The notes: generated from the sequence alone by a model not told the origin. DNA of 64,000 nt from Pirellulales bacterium (GCA_022844125.1 JALHMI010000002.1:124001-188000); one strand, 5' to 3'. Counted from the first letter of the stretch, positions 34,944-44,360 are shown. Numbers and translations: made by a program.

Positions 34944-36407
34944 CTAGAGATACGGCGTAAAGAGCCGAGCCACGCCGTCGCGAAGCCGAATCGGAACACT
35001 TCGGCCGTCCACTTCGGCCAGTGTCACTTCGCGTGCCCGGGCACGTTTCCTGGCGCAGAGCCGACTGGCATGTTCGGCAAACGGACCGCCGTAACACTCC
35101 ACGTCGAACTCGAAGTTCAGCCGCAAACTGCGCGGATCCCAATTGCCGGAGCCGAGCAAAACCCAGGCGTCATCCACGACCATCAGCTTGGTGTGATCGA
35201 ATGGCGGCGGAGACATCCACACGCGACAGCCGCGTTCGAGCACCTGCCATAGGGTGGCAGTCGAGGCCCACTTCACCAGCGTGAGGTTATTTGCCTCGGG
35301 CAGAATGATGTTTACCTGAACACCGCGCAGCGCCGCGACGTTCAAGGCGGAGATTAGCGCGCCTTCCGGCAAAAAGTAGGGAGTCATGATGGCGACACTC
35401 TTTTGAGCGCAAGCGAGCGCACCTTCGAGAGTCAGTCGGAGCTTGTCGAGATCGTCATCCGGTCCAGCCGAGATTCCGCGTGCCAGTACATCGCCGCAGG
35501 TTTTCAGTTCAGGAAACCAGATTTCGCTATCCAGCACTTCGTTCGTACAGAAGGCCCAGTCCGAGACGAATACCTCTTGCATCTGGGCCACGACCGGTCC
35601 TTCGATGCGAAAGTGATGATCCTGAATGGGATGGCTAGGAGTGAGGGCGGCGTCGTGCCCTTCGCGAATATTGAGACCGCCGGTGAAGCCGATCTTCCCA
35701 TCGACGACCAGAATCTTGCGGTGGTTACGAAGGTTCGCGTACGGCAGCCGTCCTGGGAGGAAGGTAGGCGAAAAACGCGCGACGGGCACCTTGGCTTTTT
35801 CCAAGCGGTGCAAGATCGAGGGGAACGTATAGCGTGCCCCGACGGCATCAATAATCAGCCGCACCTCGACGCCACGCTCGACAGCCCGTTCCAATGCGTC
35901 GGCAAACATTGCACCTGCGCGGTCGTTATCGAAGATGTATGTGGCCATGGCGATCGACTTCTGCGCGTCGTCGATGGCGGCGAGCATCTGCGGATAGGCC
36001 TCTTCACCACCAGTCAGCGGTTCGACGCTGTTGCCTTCCAACAGGGGACGGCCAGTCAGCTTGCCGATGAGGTGCTGCAGGGTGCCAAGATGCGCCGCTT
36101 CCGGAAACTCGACCGCCCGCAGGGGATCCATGGCCTTTTTTTTGGCACGTCCGCCCTTATGGTTTCGGTGCAGGCGAAGATTGATCGCCCGTCGCTGGAT
36201 ACGGTTGATTCCGAGAATGCCGTACAGCACGGCGCCGAAGATCGGCACCATCAGCACCACGCCAATCCAGCCGATCGCCGCCCGGGTATCTTTCTTGTAC
36301 ATTACCAGGTGCGCGGACGCGGCAACGGCCAGCACGAACGCCGTGACGGCGACCAGGTGCGGCCACAATTCGCGAACGAATTGGTAGAGGGATTCGATAA
36401 ATTCCAT
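34944..36407 (-). CDS. cls: Cardiolipin synthase (phospholipase D family)
   Basis: 487 residues from the ATG at 36407; the frame is open to 36560, but that part is poor. Two N-terminal helices (PLDN-type: WPHLVAVTAFVLAVAASAHL and IGWIGVVLMVPIFGAVLYGI) are followed by two phospholipase D active sites: HKD1 NHRKILVVDGKIGFTGG and HKD2 DHTKLMVVDDAWVLLGSGN. Each supplies the His and Lys pair. Condenses two phosphatidylglycerols to cardiolipin, or a related reaction, at the inner membrane. An Arg/Lys-rich segment (about residues 80-90) follows the helices. Same strand as the GNAT protein 202 bp upstream; no shared operon is certain. Confidence 0.92.
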   Translation of the reverse strand: MEFIESLYQFVRELWPHLVAVTAFVLAVAASAHLVMYKKDTRAAIGWIGVVLMVPIFGAVLYGILGINRIQRRAINLRLHRNHKGGRAKKKAMDPLRAVEFPEAAHLGTLQHLIGKLTGRPLLEGNSVEPLTGGEEAYPQMLAAIDDAQKSIAMATYIFDNDRAGAMFADALERAVERGVEVRLIIDAVGARYTFPSILHRLEKAKVPVARFSPTFLPGRLPYANLRNHRKILVVDGKIGFTGGLNIREGHDAALTPSHPIQDHHFRIEGPVVAQMQEVFVSDWAFCTNEVLDSEIWFPELKTCGDVLARGISAGPDDDLDKLRLTLEGALACAQKSVAIMTPYFLPEGALISALNVAALRGVQVNIILPEANNLTLVKWASTATLWQVLERGCRVWMSPPPFDHTKLMVVDDAWVLLGSGNWDPRSLRLNFEFDVECYGGPFAEHASRLCARKRARAREVTLAEVDGRSVPIRLRDGVARLFTPYL

Positions 36408-36609
36408 CGCTGCGCAAGACGGTGAGCGATCTGATAACAAGCCGGACGGTGGGCGCAATCGTCCATCAATATATCTTGACGCCGGCTTCGCACGCGGTGG
36501 CCCGATTGTGGCCGTTTGGACCGCAACCACGAAGAATCGCGCGACTGCGGGGAAGCACATCCGCTAGAGGCGGCACAAGCGGACGGGCTCGGCTCGCGAC
36601 GATCGAGCG

Positions 36610-37737
36610 CTACACCAATTCGCGGTCGTACATGCGATAGGTCTTGTCGAGGCGGGCACCCCCCTTTTCCAGGCTGCCGCGCGAGAGCGTGTTCGACTCG
36701 AGCACCCAGGAAAACTCCGCTTCGTGCATGCCCCAGGCCTTGATTGGCTCGATCAGTCCGCCGAGCAGCACAATGCCCAGGCCCCACCGTTGATACTCGG
36801 GGACGACATTGATGCTGATCACGCGCATTTTCTTAATCGCATGCTTGTTCGTGATCAGCCGCAGGAAGCCAAACGGAAACAAGCGGCCGTTGATAGCCTT
36901 GACCCGCGGGTTGTAGTCCAACAGGCCGAGACAGGCGCCAATTGGTTGGCCATCGACTTCGGCCACGAGTGCGAGTTCGGGAGCCATGAGCATTTTTAGT
37001 CCCGAGGCGAGCTCCTTTACCTCGGCAGCGGAGAGCGGCGCGAACCCCCAGGTACCGACTAGCGACGCGTTATACAAACGCAGAAACATTTCGACTTCTT
37101 CGCGGAAGTTTCTGCGATCCAATGTCCGAATCTTGACGTTGAACCGCTCTTTAGCCTCGTTGGCGATGAACCACAGTTTCTGGCTCAGGCCGGAGAGCAT
37201 GTCGATGTGCCCCCAGAAGGCGTACATGTCCTGAACCTTGGCGAGCCCCCACCCTTCGACCAGCTTGCCGTAGTAGGGCTTGTTGTAAGTCATCATGAAC
37301 GTGGGGGGCGAATGAAAGCCTTCCACGAGCAAACCGCACTCATAATTGAGCGAAGGGTTGGTGGGACCGCGGAACGACGTCATCCCGCGGTCTTTGACCC
37401 AGGCCGCGGCAGCATCGAACAAGGCACTGGCGACCACTTGATCATCGGTCGATTCAAACCAGCCAAAAAACCCGCGTTTCTCCTCGGCCCGCCGGTTGTG
37501 AGCGTTGTTGATGATGGCAGCGATCCGGCCCACGACCTTGCCGTCGCGCGAAGCCAGGAAGGTCTGGATCGCGCCGTCAGCGTAGAAAGGATGATGCTTG
37601 TACCCCAGCAGTTTCTTGTGCTCCATCAGGAGCGGCGGCACCCAGTTCGGATCGCCGGCGTAGTGCTTCCAGGCGAAATCGATAAACTGCTTCTGCTGGG
37701 CGCGCGTGTTGACAGGCTGTACGACGAGATTGGACAT
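36610..37737 (-). CDS. GNAT-fold acyltransferase, YghO-like
   Basis: 375 residues, about twice a plain GNAT domain, resembling E. coli YghO. It begins with FAWKHYAGDPNWVPPL, a conserved start in this group, followed by ASRDGKVVGRIAAIINNAHN and GFFGWFES. The C-terminal half holds the acyl-CoA/ACP-type core: INVVPEYQRWGLGIVLL with a Q/RxxGxG-like pyrophosphate loop. Substrate unknown. It is divergent to a free acyl carrier protein gene (298 bp away), and cls lies downstream, so lipid or acyl-ACP use is plausible but unproven. Start ATG is well placed. Confidence 0.78.
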   Translation of the reverse strand: MSNLVVQPVNTRAQQKQFIDFAWKHYAGDPNWVPPLLMEHKKLLGYKHHPFYADGAIQTFLASRDGKVVGRIAAIINNAHNRRAEEKRGFFGWFESTDDQVVASALFDAAAAWVKDRGMTSFRGPTNPSLNYECGLLVEGFHSPPTFMMTYNKPYYGKLVEGWGLAKVQDMYAFWGHIDMLSGLSQKLWFIANEAKERFNVKIRTLDRRNFREEVEMFLRLYNASLVGTWGFAPLSAAEVKELASGLKMLMAPELALVAEVDGQPIGACLGLLDYNPRVKAINGRLFPFGFLRLITNKHAIKKMRVISINVVPEYQRWGLGIVLLGGLIEPIKAWGMHEAEFSWVLESNTLSRGSLEKGGARLDKTYRMYDRELV

Positions 37738-38035
37738 GCCGGACCGGTGATGGGGCGAGGAGGGAGAGCCGCAGGGCGATCCGCGGCACGAAGTGGGTCA
37801 ATCTATCGGTGGGGGAATGAACCGTCAAGTTTTGCCGAATCGCTACAGTGTACGCGCGGCGACCAGGCTGGCCGCTGACACGACGATTCCATCTTTGCCG
37901 ACTTGGACGGTTCTTCTCGATAACAATCGGCACGCAGGTGGTCGTTTCTGTTCACCGCTTCGCAACACCCTGCTAAAATTACAGGTGATAAATGCCGCGA
38001 GGCTCATCGCCAGAAACAACAGGAGGATATAGGCC

Positions 38036-38326
38036 ATGACCCTGGACGCGACACAACTCGGAATTGACCGCACTATGGCGGCCCTCCGCGAATTGCTCGT
38101 TGAGCGGTTCGCAGTCGACGGCGTTGTCGAGCCGGAAGACCCCCTGTTTGCCATCGGCGCTGGCCTGAGCTCACTCGAGGGCATCGAATTCTTGTGCGAG
38201 GTCGAAAGGCATTTCGGCATCGACATCAAGGACCTGGAATGGTGGGTCTATGAGACCCCCACGCTCTCGGCGGTCGCCCGGTATGTCATCGATCTCTCCA
38301 TTGAACAGCGACAACACGCAAGCTAA
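38036..38326 (+). CDS. Free-standing acyl carrier protein
   Basis: 96 residues, four-helix ACP. The 4'-phosphopantetheine serine is S46 in GAGLSSLEGIEF. The classical ACP motif is D-S-L; here the residue before the serine is Ser (S45) instead of Asp. Helix II then reads LCEVERHFGIDI. AGGAGGATAT just upstream is a very strong ribosome site. The gene is not near fatty acid synthase genes, so this is a specialised ACP that carries a group for something else, possibly the adjacent GNAT protein. Transcribed divergently from it. Confidence 0.85.
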   Translation: MTLDATQLGIDRTMAALRELLVERFAVDGVVEPEDPLFAIGAGLSSLEGIEFLCEVERHFGIDIKDLEWWVYETPTLSAVARYVIDLSIEQRQHAS

Positions 38327-38359
38327 GTCGGCGTGTGGCTGTCCACCTCCGAAAAGAAG

Positions 38360-38386
38360 AAGCCCAGGAAAGAATTTCCCGGGCTT
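38360..38386. terminator. Hairpin between convergent acpP-like and repeat-protein genes
   Basis: AAGCCC-A-GGAAA pairs with TTTCC-C-GGGCTT (one A/C mismatch), loop GAA, immediately followed by TTAGGG. On the minus strand it is followed by CTTCTTCTTTTC. Probably ends one or both of the convergent transcripts. Confidence 0.6.
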
Positions 38387-38420
38387 TAGGGTTTGCGACG
38401 GCGTTCGGCACTACCAGAGG

Positions 38421-39944
38421 CTACTGGGCCAGGGCGGCGTCGCCGATGGCCGGCACCGCGGCAGGCCCTTCACTGACAGATGTGGGGGCGGACTCAGGCT
38501 CGGCGGCAAGCTGAGCATCGTTCCGCTTGTCCATTGTGCGGAGCACAGCCCGCAGTTCCGTTGGATCCATATGGCGGAGATTGCCGAGTTGAATCAGCGG
38601 CTGCAGGCTTCGCATGGCGTTGGTAAGTACCGGCTCGAAGGCGACCACTTCGACGATCCAGGAGCGCATCTTGCTAAAGGTATGCGCCATTTGCTGGAGT
38701 TGCTGCTGCACGTCAGCCATCGCTTGCAAGCTCTCGATTGACGTGGCGACGTCCGAGGTCTGGCTGATTGCCAGGTCCTTCAGGTCGACGAGCTGCGCCA
38801 CACGCTGCTGCGCGAGTTCGATCCCGTCAACTTGATCGTCGAGTCGGCTGCGAATCGAGATCAAGCCTTCCAGAGCCTTGTCTGCTTCAGCGTTGTTGGC
38901 GCCGCGGCAGAGCAGGTTGTCGCTTAGGGCGAGCAGGGCGTTCGCGTTGTCGCGAGCTTCGCACACTTCGATCGACGATGCAGCCAGATTCCGCTGAATC
39001 GAAGTCAACGTCTTCAGCACAGTCTGAGCGTCAGCCACGTCGTTGCCATTGTTGGCCAAGCCGTTTTTCAGTCGCACGAGTTGACCGAGGACTTCGAATG
39101 CGTAGGGCAATTGGGGGTGCTGTTCCCAGACGATGTCCTTCATGTCGACCAGGGCGTTCAGGCTGTCCTGAGCCGAGCGGTTGGTCCGATGCTCAACGAT
39201 CAACCGATTGCGGATCGCGTCGATCTCGTCCAGGCACGTTCCAGCCGCTTCGGTGTTCATCTCGTTGGCGAGCAGTCGATCGCGCAGCTGGTCGAGGGAA
39301 TCCATCGCACGGTGGCTTTCGTCGGTCGCGTAGTTGCTGGCGACCAGGCGCCCCTCCAGGACGTCGATGGCGTCGAGAGCATCGGATGCGCGACGAGTCT
39401 CGGCGCTCTTGGCGAGCAGCCGGCTCTGGAGGGCGTCGAGCTTCTCAAGCACCTCCAGGGCTCGCTCGGCCTGAGCCGTCTGAGCGTTCAAGCGCTCGTG
39501 TACCGAGGCGATGCCGTCCAACGACTCGACGGCCTGCTCATTGAGCTGGCTCTGGCGTGCCAGCTCGGAGAGTAACGAGTTGGTGGCGGCAACTTTGTCT
39601 CGCTCGGCAGTCAGCCGCTCGACGCTGGTGGACAAAGTCTTGACTTCTCCTCGGAGCCGGCCGAATTCCCGGTTCATAGGTTTGACGACTGCCAAGTGGG
39701 CGGTACCCAGCGTGACGACCCCGATGGCGCCCACGACGAACCAACCGCTCAAAGTTAAGCCCAAAAAAGAGCGGGGGGCAGCCGCTTCTCCGGGATTCGA
39801 TGTGCGATGAGTGTCTTGCAAGAGAGTGACCTCGCCTCTGACGGTAAAGTTAGCGGAACAGCCTTCTGCTACCGTATCGGACTGGGCACCGCGACCCATC
39901 AACCTTTTCCAAGCTCCGCAGTCCAACACAAAAACCCAAGACAA
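38421..39944 (-). CDS. Membrane-anchored helical-repeat protein
   Basis: Up to 507 residues. One membrane helix (FLGLTLSGWFVVGAIGVVTLG, about 59-79) is followed by a heptad-like region (about 90-125) and then about eleven units of roughly 24 residues (about 130-390) with a common pattern: a leucine-rich helix with A-L-x-x-L-x-x-L-x-x-R-L-L-A, then a hydrophilic turn ending in Ala. The C-terminus is Pro/Ala/Ser-rich. No enzyme motif. The first 40 residues look odd and an in-frame TTG at 39821, 9 nt after GGCGAGG, or the ATG at 39899, may be the real start. I recognise no family; it may be a scaffold or chemoreceptor-like helix bundle in the periplasm. Confidence 0.7.
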   Translation of the reverse strand: MSWVFVLDCGAWKRLMGRGAQSDTVAEGCSANFTVRGEVTLLQDTHRTSNPGEAAAPRSFLGLTLSGWFVVGAIGVVTLGTAHLAVVKPMNREFGRLRGEVKTLSTSVERLTAERDKVAATNSLLSELARQSQLNEQAVESLDGIASVHERLNAQTAQAERALEVLEKLDALQSRLLAKSAETRRASDALDAIDVLEGRLVASNYATDESHRAMDSLDQLRDRLLANEMNTEAAGTCLDEIDAIRNRLIVEHRTNRSAQDSLNALVDMKDIVWEQHPQLPYAFEVLGQLVRLKNGLANNGNDVADAQTVLKTLTSIQRNLAASSIEVCEARDNANALLALSDNLLCRGANNAEADKALEGLISIRSRLDDQVDGIELAQQRVAQLVDLKDLAISQTSDVATSIESLQAMADVQQQLQQMAHTFSKMRSWIVEVVAFEPVLTNAMRSLQPLIQLGNLRHMDPTELRAVLRTMDKRNDAQLAAEPESAPTSVSEGPAAVPAIGDAALAQ

Positions 39945-40088
39945 CCGTTCTTAAGCGCACGCTTTAACAGTCCCGACTCTGCGTTTGCCGGGTGAATAGG
40001 CCGCGAATGAAACTGCGAACTTGCCTTTGCAGCGCCCCCAATTTGTCAGGAAACCGCCAGGCACGCCCAACTCACTCTGGCCCTAGCC

Positions 40089-40637
40089 TTGCTGGGAACC
40101 ATACAACCCGCTGAGCATCCAGCCCCGCGTGAAGCCGCGTCCGAAGAATCGCTGGAGTTGCGCTCCGCGCGGGCGCGCTTGGAACTGGCCCGGGCGAGCC
40201 TGTCGCGCGTGGAGCAGATGAACAAGAAGCTCGACCGGACGGTGCCGGGGAGCGTGGTGGCCGACTTTCGCGATGCGGTTGCCACGGCAGAATTGCAGTT
40301 CAAGCAAGCCGCCAAGGAAGCACCCCAGGACGAACTGGCCATCTGGCTCCGCCGCGCGGAGAGCGCCTATCGCTCGGCGCGTAACCGCTGGCAAACCGCC
40401 CTGGCGGCAAATCGACAGGTAAAAGACACGATTCCAGCACTCGACGTTGACCGGTTTCGCCTGCGGACGGAGGTCGCGCGACTGCAACTCGCGCGGGGCA
40501 AGCACCTGGCCGGGGCGACGCGCGAAGCGCAGCTCGCCTGGCAGGTTGAGATACTCAATAACGAAATTGAACTGCTCAAGGAGGAAACGAGCCGGGTCGC
40601 GCCGTTTGTGCGCTATTACCCGATCTGGCTCTACTGA
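40089..40637 (+). CDS. Coiled-coil protein, unknown, uncertain start
   Basis: 182 residues, mostly charged alpha-helix with heptad-like spacing (RSARARLELARASLSRVEQMNKK, ETSRVAPFVRYYPIWLY at the end). The only start in this frame is a TTG at 40089. Upstream in frame the reading is LTLALALLGTIQPA, which looks like the end of a signal peptide, and the frame is open back to 40008. An ATG at 40007 in another frame starts MKLRTCL, so a frameshift may have split the true N-terminus. Stop overlaps the next gene's stop on the opposite strand by 7 nt. Likely a small envelope coiled coil. Confidence 0.5.
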   Translation: MLGTIQPAEHPAPREAASEESLELRSARARLELARASLSRVEQMNKKLDRTVPGSVVADFRDAVATAELQFKQAAKEAPQDELAIWLRRAESAYRSARNRWQTALAANRQVKDTIPALDVDRFRLRTEVARLQLARGKHLAGATREAQLAWQVEILNNEIELLKEETSRVAPFVRYYPIWLY

Positions 40638-41749
40638 ACCGCTGGCAGCGCGGCCAGATCTTTCGGCGGCTCAATTTGCAGTACGTCCTCGCCACCGGCG
40701 ATCGGAATAACCGTGGGCCCTGTCGCGTCCGCGTCAAAGCTGTTCAGGTCGACCATCCGCACGCGGCGATTGTCGTGCGTGTGAAAGTAGTACCGCCGCG
40801 CAGTCAGGTCAGCGGCACCCGTCCACTGCGTGCGTTCCAGCGGATCGCGCGAGCCGGCTGCAGGACGAACGGAACCCTCGGGAATGTCGAAGGAATCGAG
40901 CACGTGGAACGCCTGACCAACGGCGTCCGCCCCGGAAGCGCCGGATTCAGCGCTCTGGCTGAGCGCCACGGCCCGGACGAAACGCGACGGGGGCGTAAAG
41001 TCTCCCGGCATTCCGCGCAAGCCACTCCCCTGCCCCAGTTGCGCGAACTCGACTCCGCGTAAGTCGACCGGCGGCACATTCGTCGCCGTGAGATTGATGT
41101 AGTTGCGCAGATTGGTCACGTGCCAGTCGAACGACGGCGAGTTCGTAACCACTCCCAGCGGGTTGTTGTAGGTCTTCAGTTGGCCATCGACATACTCGAT
41201 GACAAGCGAGTGGCCGGCCTTGTCGTGTGCGACGTAGTGCACCGGGGGAATGCCGAGCTGGGCATTCAGCGGCACCGCCGCCACGCGAACATCAACCAAT
41301 GCGGCGCGAATCTCGTCAACGGTACCAAAGTTGGTGAGCATCCAGGTGATCAACTCCCAGGGAGCCAGTGCGCGGCCTTCCTCGTCAGGAGTTGTCGCCT
41401 GATATCCGGCATAGCCGGGGAAGTAAAAGATGCCAGCGGCCAGACCGACTTCATTGACACCGTCAACGAAGACTTCTTTGCCGAGGCCGTTGAGGCCGAC
41501 CGCGGCGTATTTGCTCTTCCATGTGAGTCCGGGGCGACCGCTGGCGGTTGTGCCGAAAAACTCGGACTGGCGCGGCACAAACAGGATCTCGGAACTCAAA
41601 GGTGATCCAAACTCCAAAGTGCGGGCATAAATGATCGAGCCGTCGGCGGCGGTGATTCGGATGCCGGTGCAGGCCGTAGCGATGCTCGCCGTGAGAGCCA
41701 GGGCCGCAAGTCCAGAGGCGATCGCCAAGAGGCGTAGTGGGCTGATCAT
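40631..41749 (-). CDS. Linear amide C-N hydrolase, choloylglycine hydrolase family
   Basis: 372 residues with a signal peptide ending ATA. The cleavage site exposes a cysteine: ATA-CTGIRI, and Cys27 is therefore the N-terminal nucleophile, as in bile salt hydrolases and penicillin V acylases. The family blocks ARTLEFG, VGLNGLGKEVFVDGVNE and GLAAGIFYFPG are all present, as are TNSPSFDWHVTNLRNY and the LPGDFTPPSRFVRA-like MPGDFTPPSRF stretch. Likely hydrolyses an amide such as an acyl-homoserine lactone or N-acyl amino acid; the substrate cannot be read. Exported. Three residues overlap the convergent coiled-coil gene. Confidence 0.9.
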   Translation of the reverse strand: MISPLRLLAIASGLAALALTASIATACTGIRITAADGSIIYARTLEFGSPLSSEILFVPRQSEFFGTTASGRPGLTWKSKYAAVGLNGLGKEVFVDGVNEVGLAAGIFYFPGYAGYQATTPDEEGRALAPWELITWMLTNFGTVDEIRAALVDVRVAAVPLNAQLGIPPVHYVAHDKAGHSLVIEYVDGQLKTYNNPLGVVTNSPSFDWHVTNLRNYINLTATNVPPVDLRGVEFAQLGQGSGLRGMPGDFTPPSRFVRAVALSQSAESGASGADAVGQAFHVLDSFDIPEGSVRPAAGSRDPLERTQWTGAADLTARRYYFHTHDNRRVRMVDLNSFDADATGPTVIPIAGGEDVLQIEPPKDLAALPAVQ

Positions 41750-41992
41750 GTAGTCGCTCCGTGGTGTGCCGCTACGATGTCGGTCTCGGGGCAGAGCCCG
41801 AGATCCACGAAAAGCGTAGGTTGCAGAGCACCGCCCAGGCGATCGCGGCCTACACGGCCCGGGTACTAACGTTGTTCGACCGGTATAATCGGTGCATCCA
41901 CACGCAGAGGTCGTTTGAGCCCGACCGGCCTCGCAAGCGTATATAGTAGTGCCTGTTTCCAGCGGAACGTTTCAAATCACCGAGGTTTTCGA

Positions 41993-43765
41993 ATGACTCG
42001 CATCGGATTGCTGCTGGCGGTACTCGCCTGCTGTCCCGCTATCGTTCACGCGGCCGAGAACCCGGCGGCCAAGGAGCAACTCGATGCGCTCTTTAAGGAA
42101 AGCTGGGAATTCACGCTTGCGGAAGATCCCCTGTTCGCCACCCATGCCGGCGATAATCGCTATAACGACCGGCTGCCGCGCGAAACGCTGGCCGACGCGG
42201 AGCGGCGAATCGCCAAAGAGCGCGACTTCCTCAAGCGACTCGAGGCCATTCCTCGCAGCGAACTCAACCGCGCCGACCAGGTGAACTACGACATCTTCGC
42301 CCGCGGCAAGCGAGATTCGATCGCAGAGTTTGAGTTCCGCGGCCCCCTGATGCCGATCACCAATCGCTCGGGTTTCCACGTTACGTTTCCCGAGCTGCCG
42401 CTGCACATGCCGTTGGCGACCACGCAGGACTATGAGAACTATGTCGCACGACTGAAGGCCTTCGACCAGTTCAGCGCGGATCATATCGAGCTAATGCGAG
42501 AAGGGATTAAGCAGGGTTTCACGCTGCCGAGCGTGGTTCTCACGGACATGGACGAGGTGCTCGCACCGCATATCGTCGATGACCCAACGAAGAGCCTGCT
42601 GTACAAGCCATTCACGCAATTTCCAGAGAGTATGAGCCAAACCGACCGCGAACGGCTTGCAGCGGCGGGCCGTCAGGCCATCGCGGAGCATGTCGTGCCC
42701 GGCTACCGCACGCTGCTCGAGTTCATGCAAAAGGAGTACCTGCCGGCCTGTCGCGAGCAGATCGGTGCTTCGTCCCTCCCCAACGGCCGTGAGTACTACC
42801 GCTATCGTGTCCGGCACTTCACTACACTGGACATCGATCCACAAACGGTTCACGACATTGGCCTGGCCGAAGTGAAGCGCATCAAAGCCGAGATGCAGGA
42901 GATCCTCAACAAGGTTGACTTCAAAGGCGATCTGCCGGCGTTCGTTGAGTACTTGCGCTCCGATCCTAAGTTCTATGCCGAGACGCCCGAGCAGTTGCTC
43001 AAAGAGACGAGCCTGGTTCTCAAGAAGATAGATGGTGAATTGCCCAAGCTGTTTGGCAAGCTGCCGCGCACACCGTACGGCATTCGCGAGATACCGGCCT
43101 TCATCGCGCCACGGACGACGACGGCGTACTATCAGCCGCCGGCGGGGGACGGCAGCCGGGCGGGCTTCTACTATGTGAATACGTACAACCTCAAGAGCCG
43201 GCCGCTGTTTGAAATTGAGGCCCTGTCGCTGCATGAAGCGGTTCCCGGCCATCACTTACAGATCGCCTTGCAGCAGGAGCTCGTCGACTTGCCGGACTTC
43301 CGGCGCTTCGCACACGCGACGGCCTTCGTCGAAGGTTGGGGGCTGTACTCCGAACGCTTGGGGCTCGAGGTCGGCTTCTATCAGGATCCCTATCGCGATT
43401 TCGGTCGCCTCAGCTACGAAATGTGGCGAGCTTGCCGGCTCGTCGTTGATACGGGCATGCATTACCTGGGCTGGACCCGGCAGCAGGCAATCGAGTTCAT
43501 GGCTGCCAATACGGCCCTTTCTCTCCACAACATCACCGCCGAGGTGGATCGCTATATCGCCTGGCCAGGGCAAGCCACTGCCTACAAGATGGGCGAACTG
43601 AAGATTCGCGCCCTCCGCAAAGAGGCGGAAACGCAGCTCGGCGAAAGGTTCGACGTCCGCGAGTTTCACGACGTGGTGCTTGCCGGTGGCGCGATTCCGC
43701 TCGACGTTCTGGAAGCGAACGTGATGGCTTACATTGACGCCAAGCGAGAAGCACCGGCTAACTGA
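41993..43765 (+). CDS. DUF885 family protein, putative exported metallopeptidase
   Basis: 590 residues from the ATG at 41993 with a signal peptide (1-20, ending VHA). The DUF885 core is visible: FATHAGDNRYNDRLP near the N-terminus, and SLHEAVPGHHLQIAL around H414, an HE(x)4-5HH arrangement that probably binds zinc, followed by FVEGWGLYSERLG and a C-terminal WPGQATAYKMG. Members are membrane- or periplasm-associated and resemble metallopeptidases; biochemical function is poorly known. A TATAAT at 41884-41889 lies 100 nt upstream without a clear -35. No operon partner. Confidence 0.88.
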   Translation: MTRIGLLLAVLACCPAIVHAAENPAAKEQLDALFKESWEFTLAEDPLFATHAGDNRYNDRLPRETLADAERRIAKERDFLKRLEAIPRSELNRADQVNYDIFARGKRDSIAEFEFRGPLMPITNRSGFHVTFPELPLHMPLATTQDYENYVARLKAFDQFSADHIELMREGIKQGFTLPSVVLTDMDEVLAPHIVDDPTKSLLYKPFTQFPESMSQTDRERLAAAGRQAIAEHVVPGYRTLLEFMQKEYLPACREQIGASSLPNGREYYRYRVRHFTTLDIDPQTVHDIGLAEVKRIKAEMQEILNKVDFKGDLPAFVEYLRSDPKFYAETPEQLLKETSLVLKKIDGELPKLFGKLPRTPYGIREIPAFIAPRTTTAYYQPPAGDGSRAGFYYVNTYNLKSRPLFEIEALSLHEAVPGHHLQIALQQELVDLPDFRRFAHATAFVEGWGLYSERLGLEVGFYQDPYRDFGRLSYEMWRACRLVVDTGMHYLGWTRQQAIEFMAANTALSLHNITAEVDRYIAWPGQATAYKMGELKIRALRKEAETQLGERFDVREFHDVVLAGGAIPLDVLEANVMAYIDAKREAPAN

Positions 43766-43892
43766 CGGATTTGCCAGTCATTTCATGGCAGCCTTTCGGC
43801 CGGACAGGAGTATAATTCCCGATAGAGCGACCGGCTGCTTCATGTCGGGGTATGCCGGGCTTCGACTCCGCATCGGCAGCAGGAGCGAAACC

Positions 43893-44360
43893 ATGAGCCT
43901 TACCCAGTTTCTCGAGCGTCGGCACGTACCGTACGAAGTGGTTCCACACGACGAATGCTTTGGAGCTCAGCATCTAGCAGAGACTTTGCACACCCCCGGC
44001 CGTGAAGTGGCCAAGAGCGTGCTGCTTCGCGCAGAGCACGACTACGGTTTTTATGTCGCCGTGTTGCCCGCCACGCACCGAATCGATTTCGAAAAGCTAC
44101 AGACTTTCCTGGGCGGCGTGGCTCTGGAGTTGGCGACGGAGCGCGAAATCGAAGAGCGCTGTCCCGATTGCGAGAAAGGGGTGCTGCCACCATTCGGCAC
44201 GCACTATGGCGCTCAAACCATCTTGGACAAGTCGCTCACTGGCGAGGAGTTCATTACCTTTGAAGGACACTCGCACTCGGAAGCAATTCGAATGAAGTTC
44301 TCGGATTACTATGCGTTCGAGCATCCGCTCCTTGGCGAGTTTGCCGTGGCGATGGAGTAA
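43893..44360 (+). CDS. YbaK/EbsC-type aminoacyl-tRNA deacylase-like protein
   Basis: 155 residues. CAGGAG stands 7 nt before the ATG at 43893; the frame is open to 43734 but without that signal. Residues include the YbaK fold blocks VAKSVLL, YVAVLPATHRID, ERCPDCEKGVLPPFG and the GHSHSEAIRMKFSDY end. The family hydrolyses misacylated tRNAs such as Cys- or Ala-tRNAPro. The tRNA specificity cannot be read. A TATAAT at 43811-43816 precedes the gene. The next feature is a tRNA-Lys about 280 bp away. Confidence 0.8.
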   Translation: MSLTQFLERRHVPYEVVPHDECFGAQHLAETLHTPGREVAKSVLLRAEHDYGFYVAVLPATHRIDFEKLQTFLGGVALELATEREIEERCPDCEKGVLPPFGTHYGAQTILDKSLTGEEFITFEGHSHSEAIRMKFSDYYAFEHPLLGEFAVAME

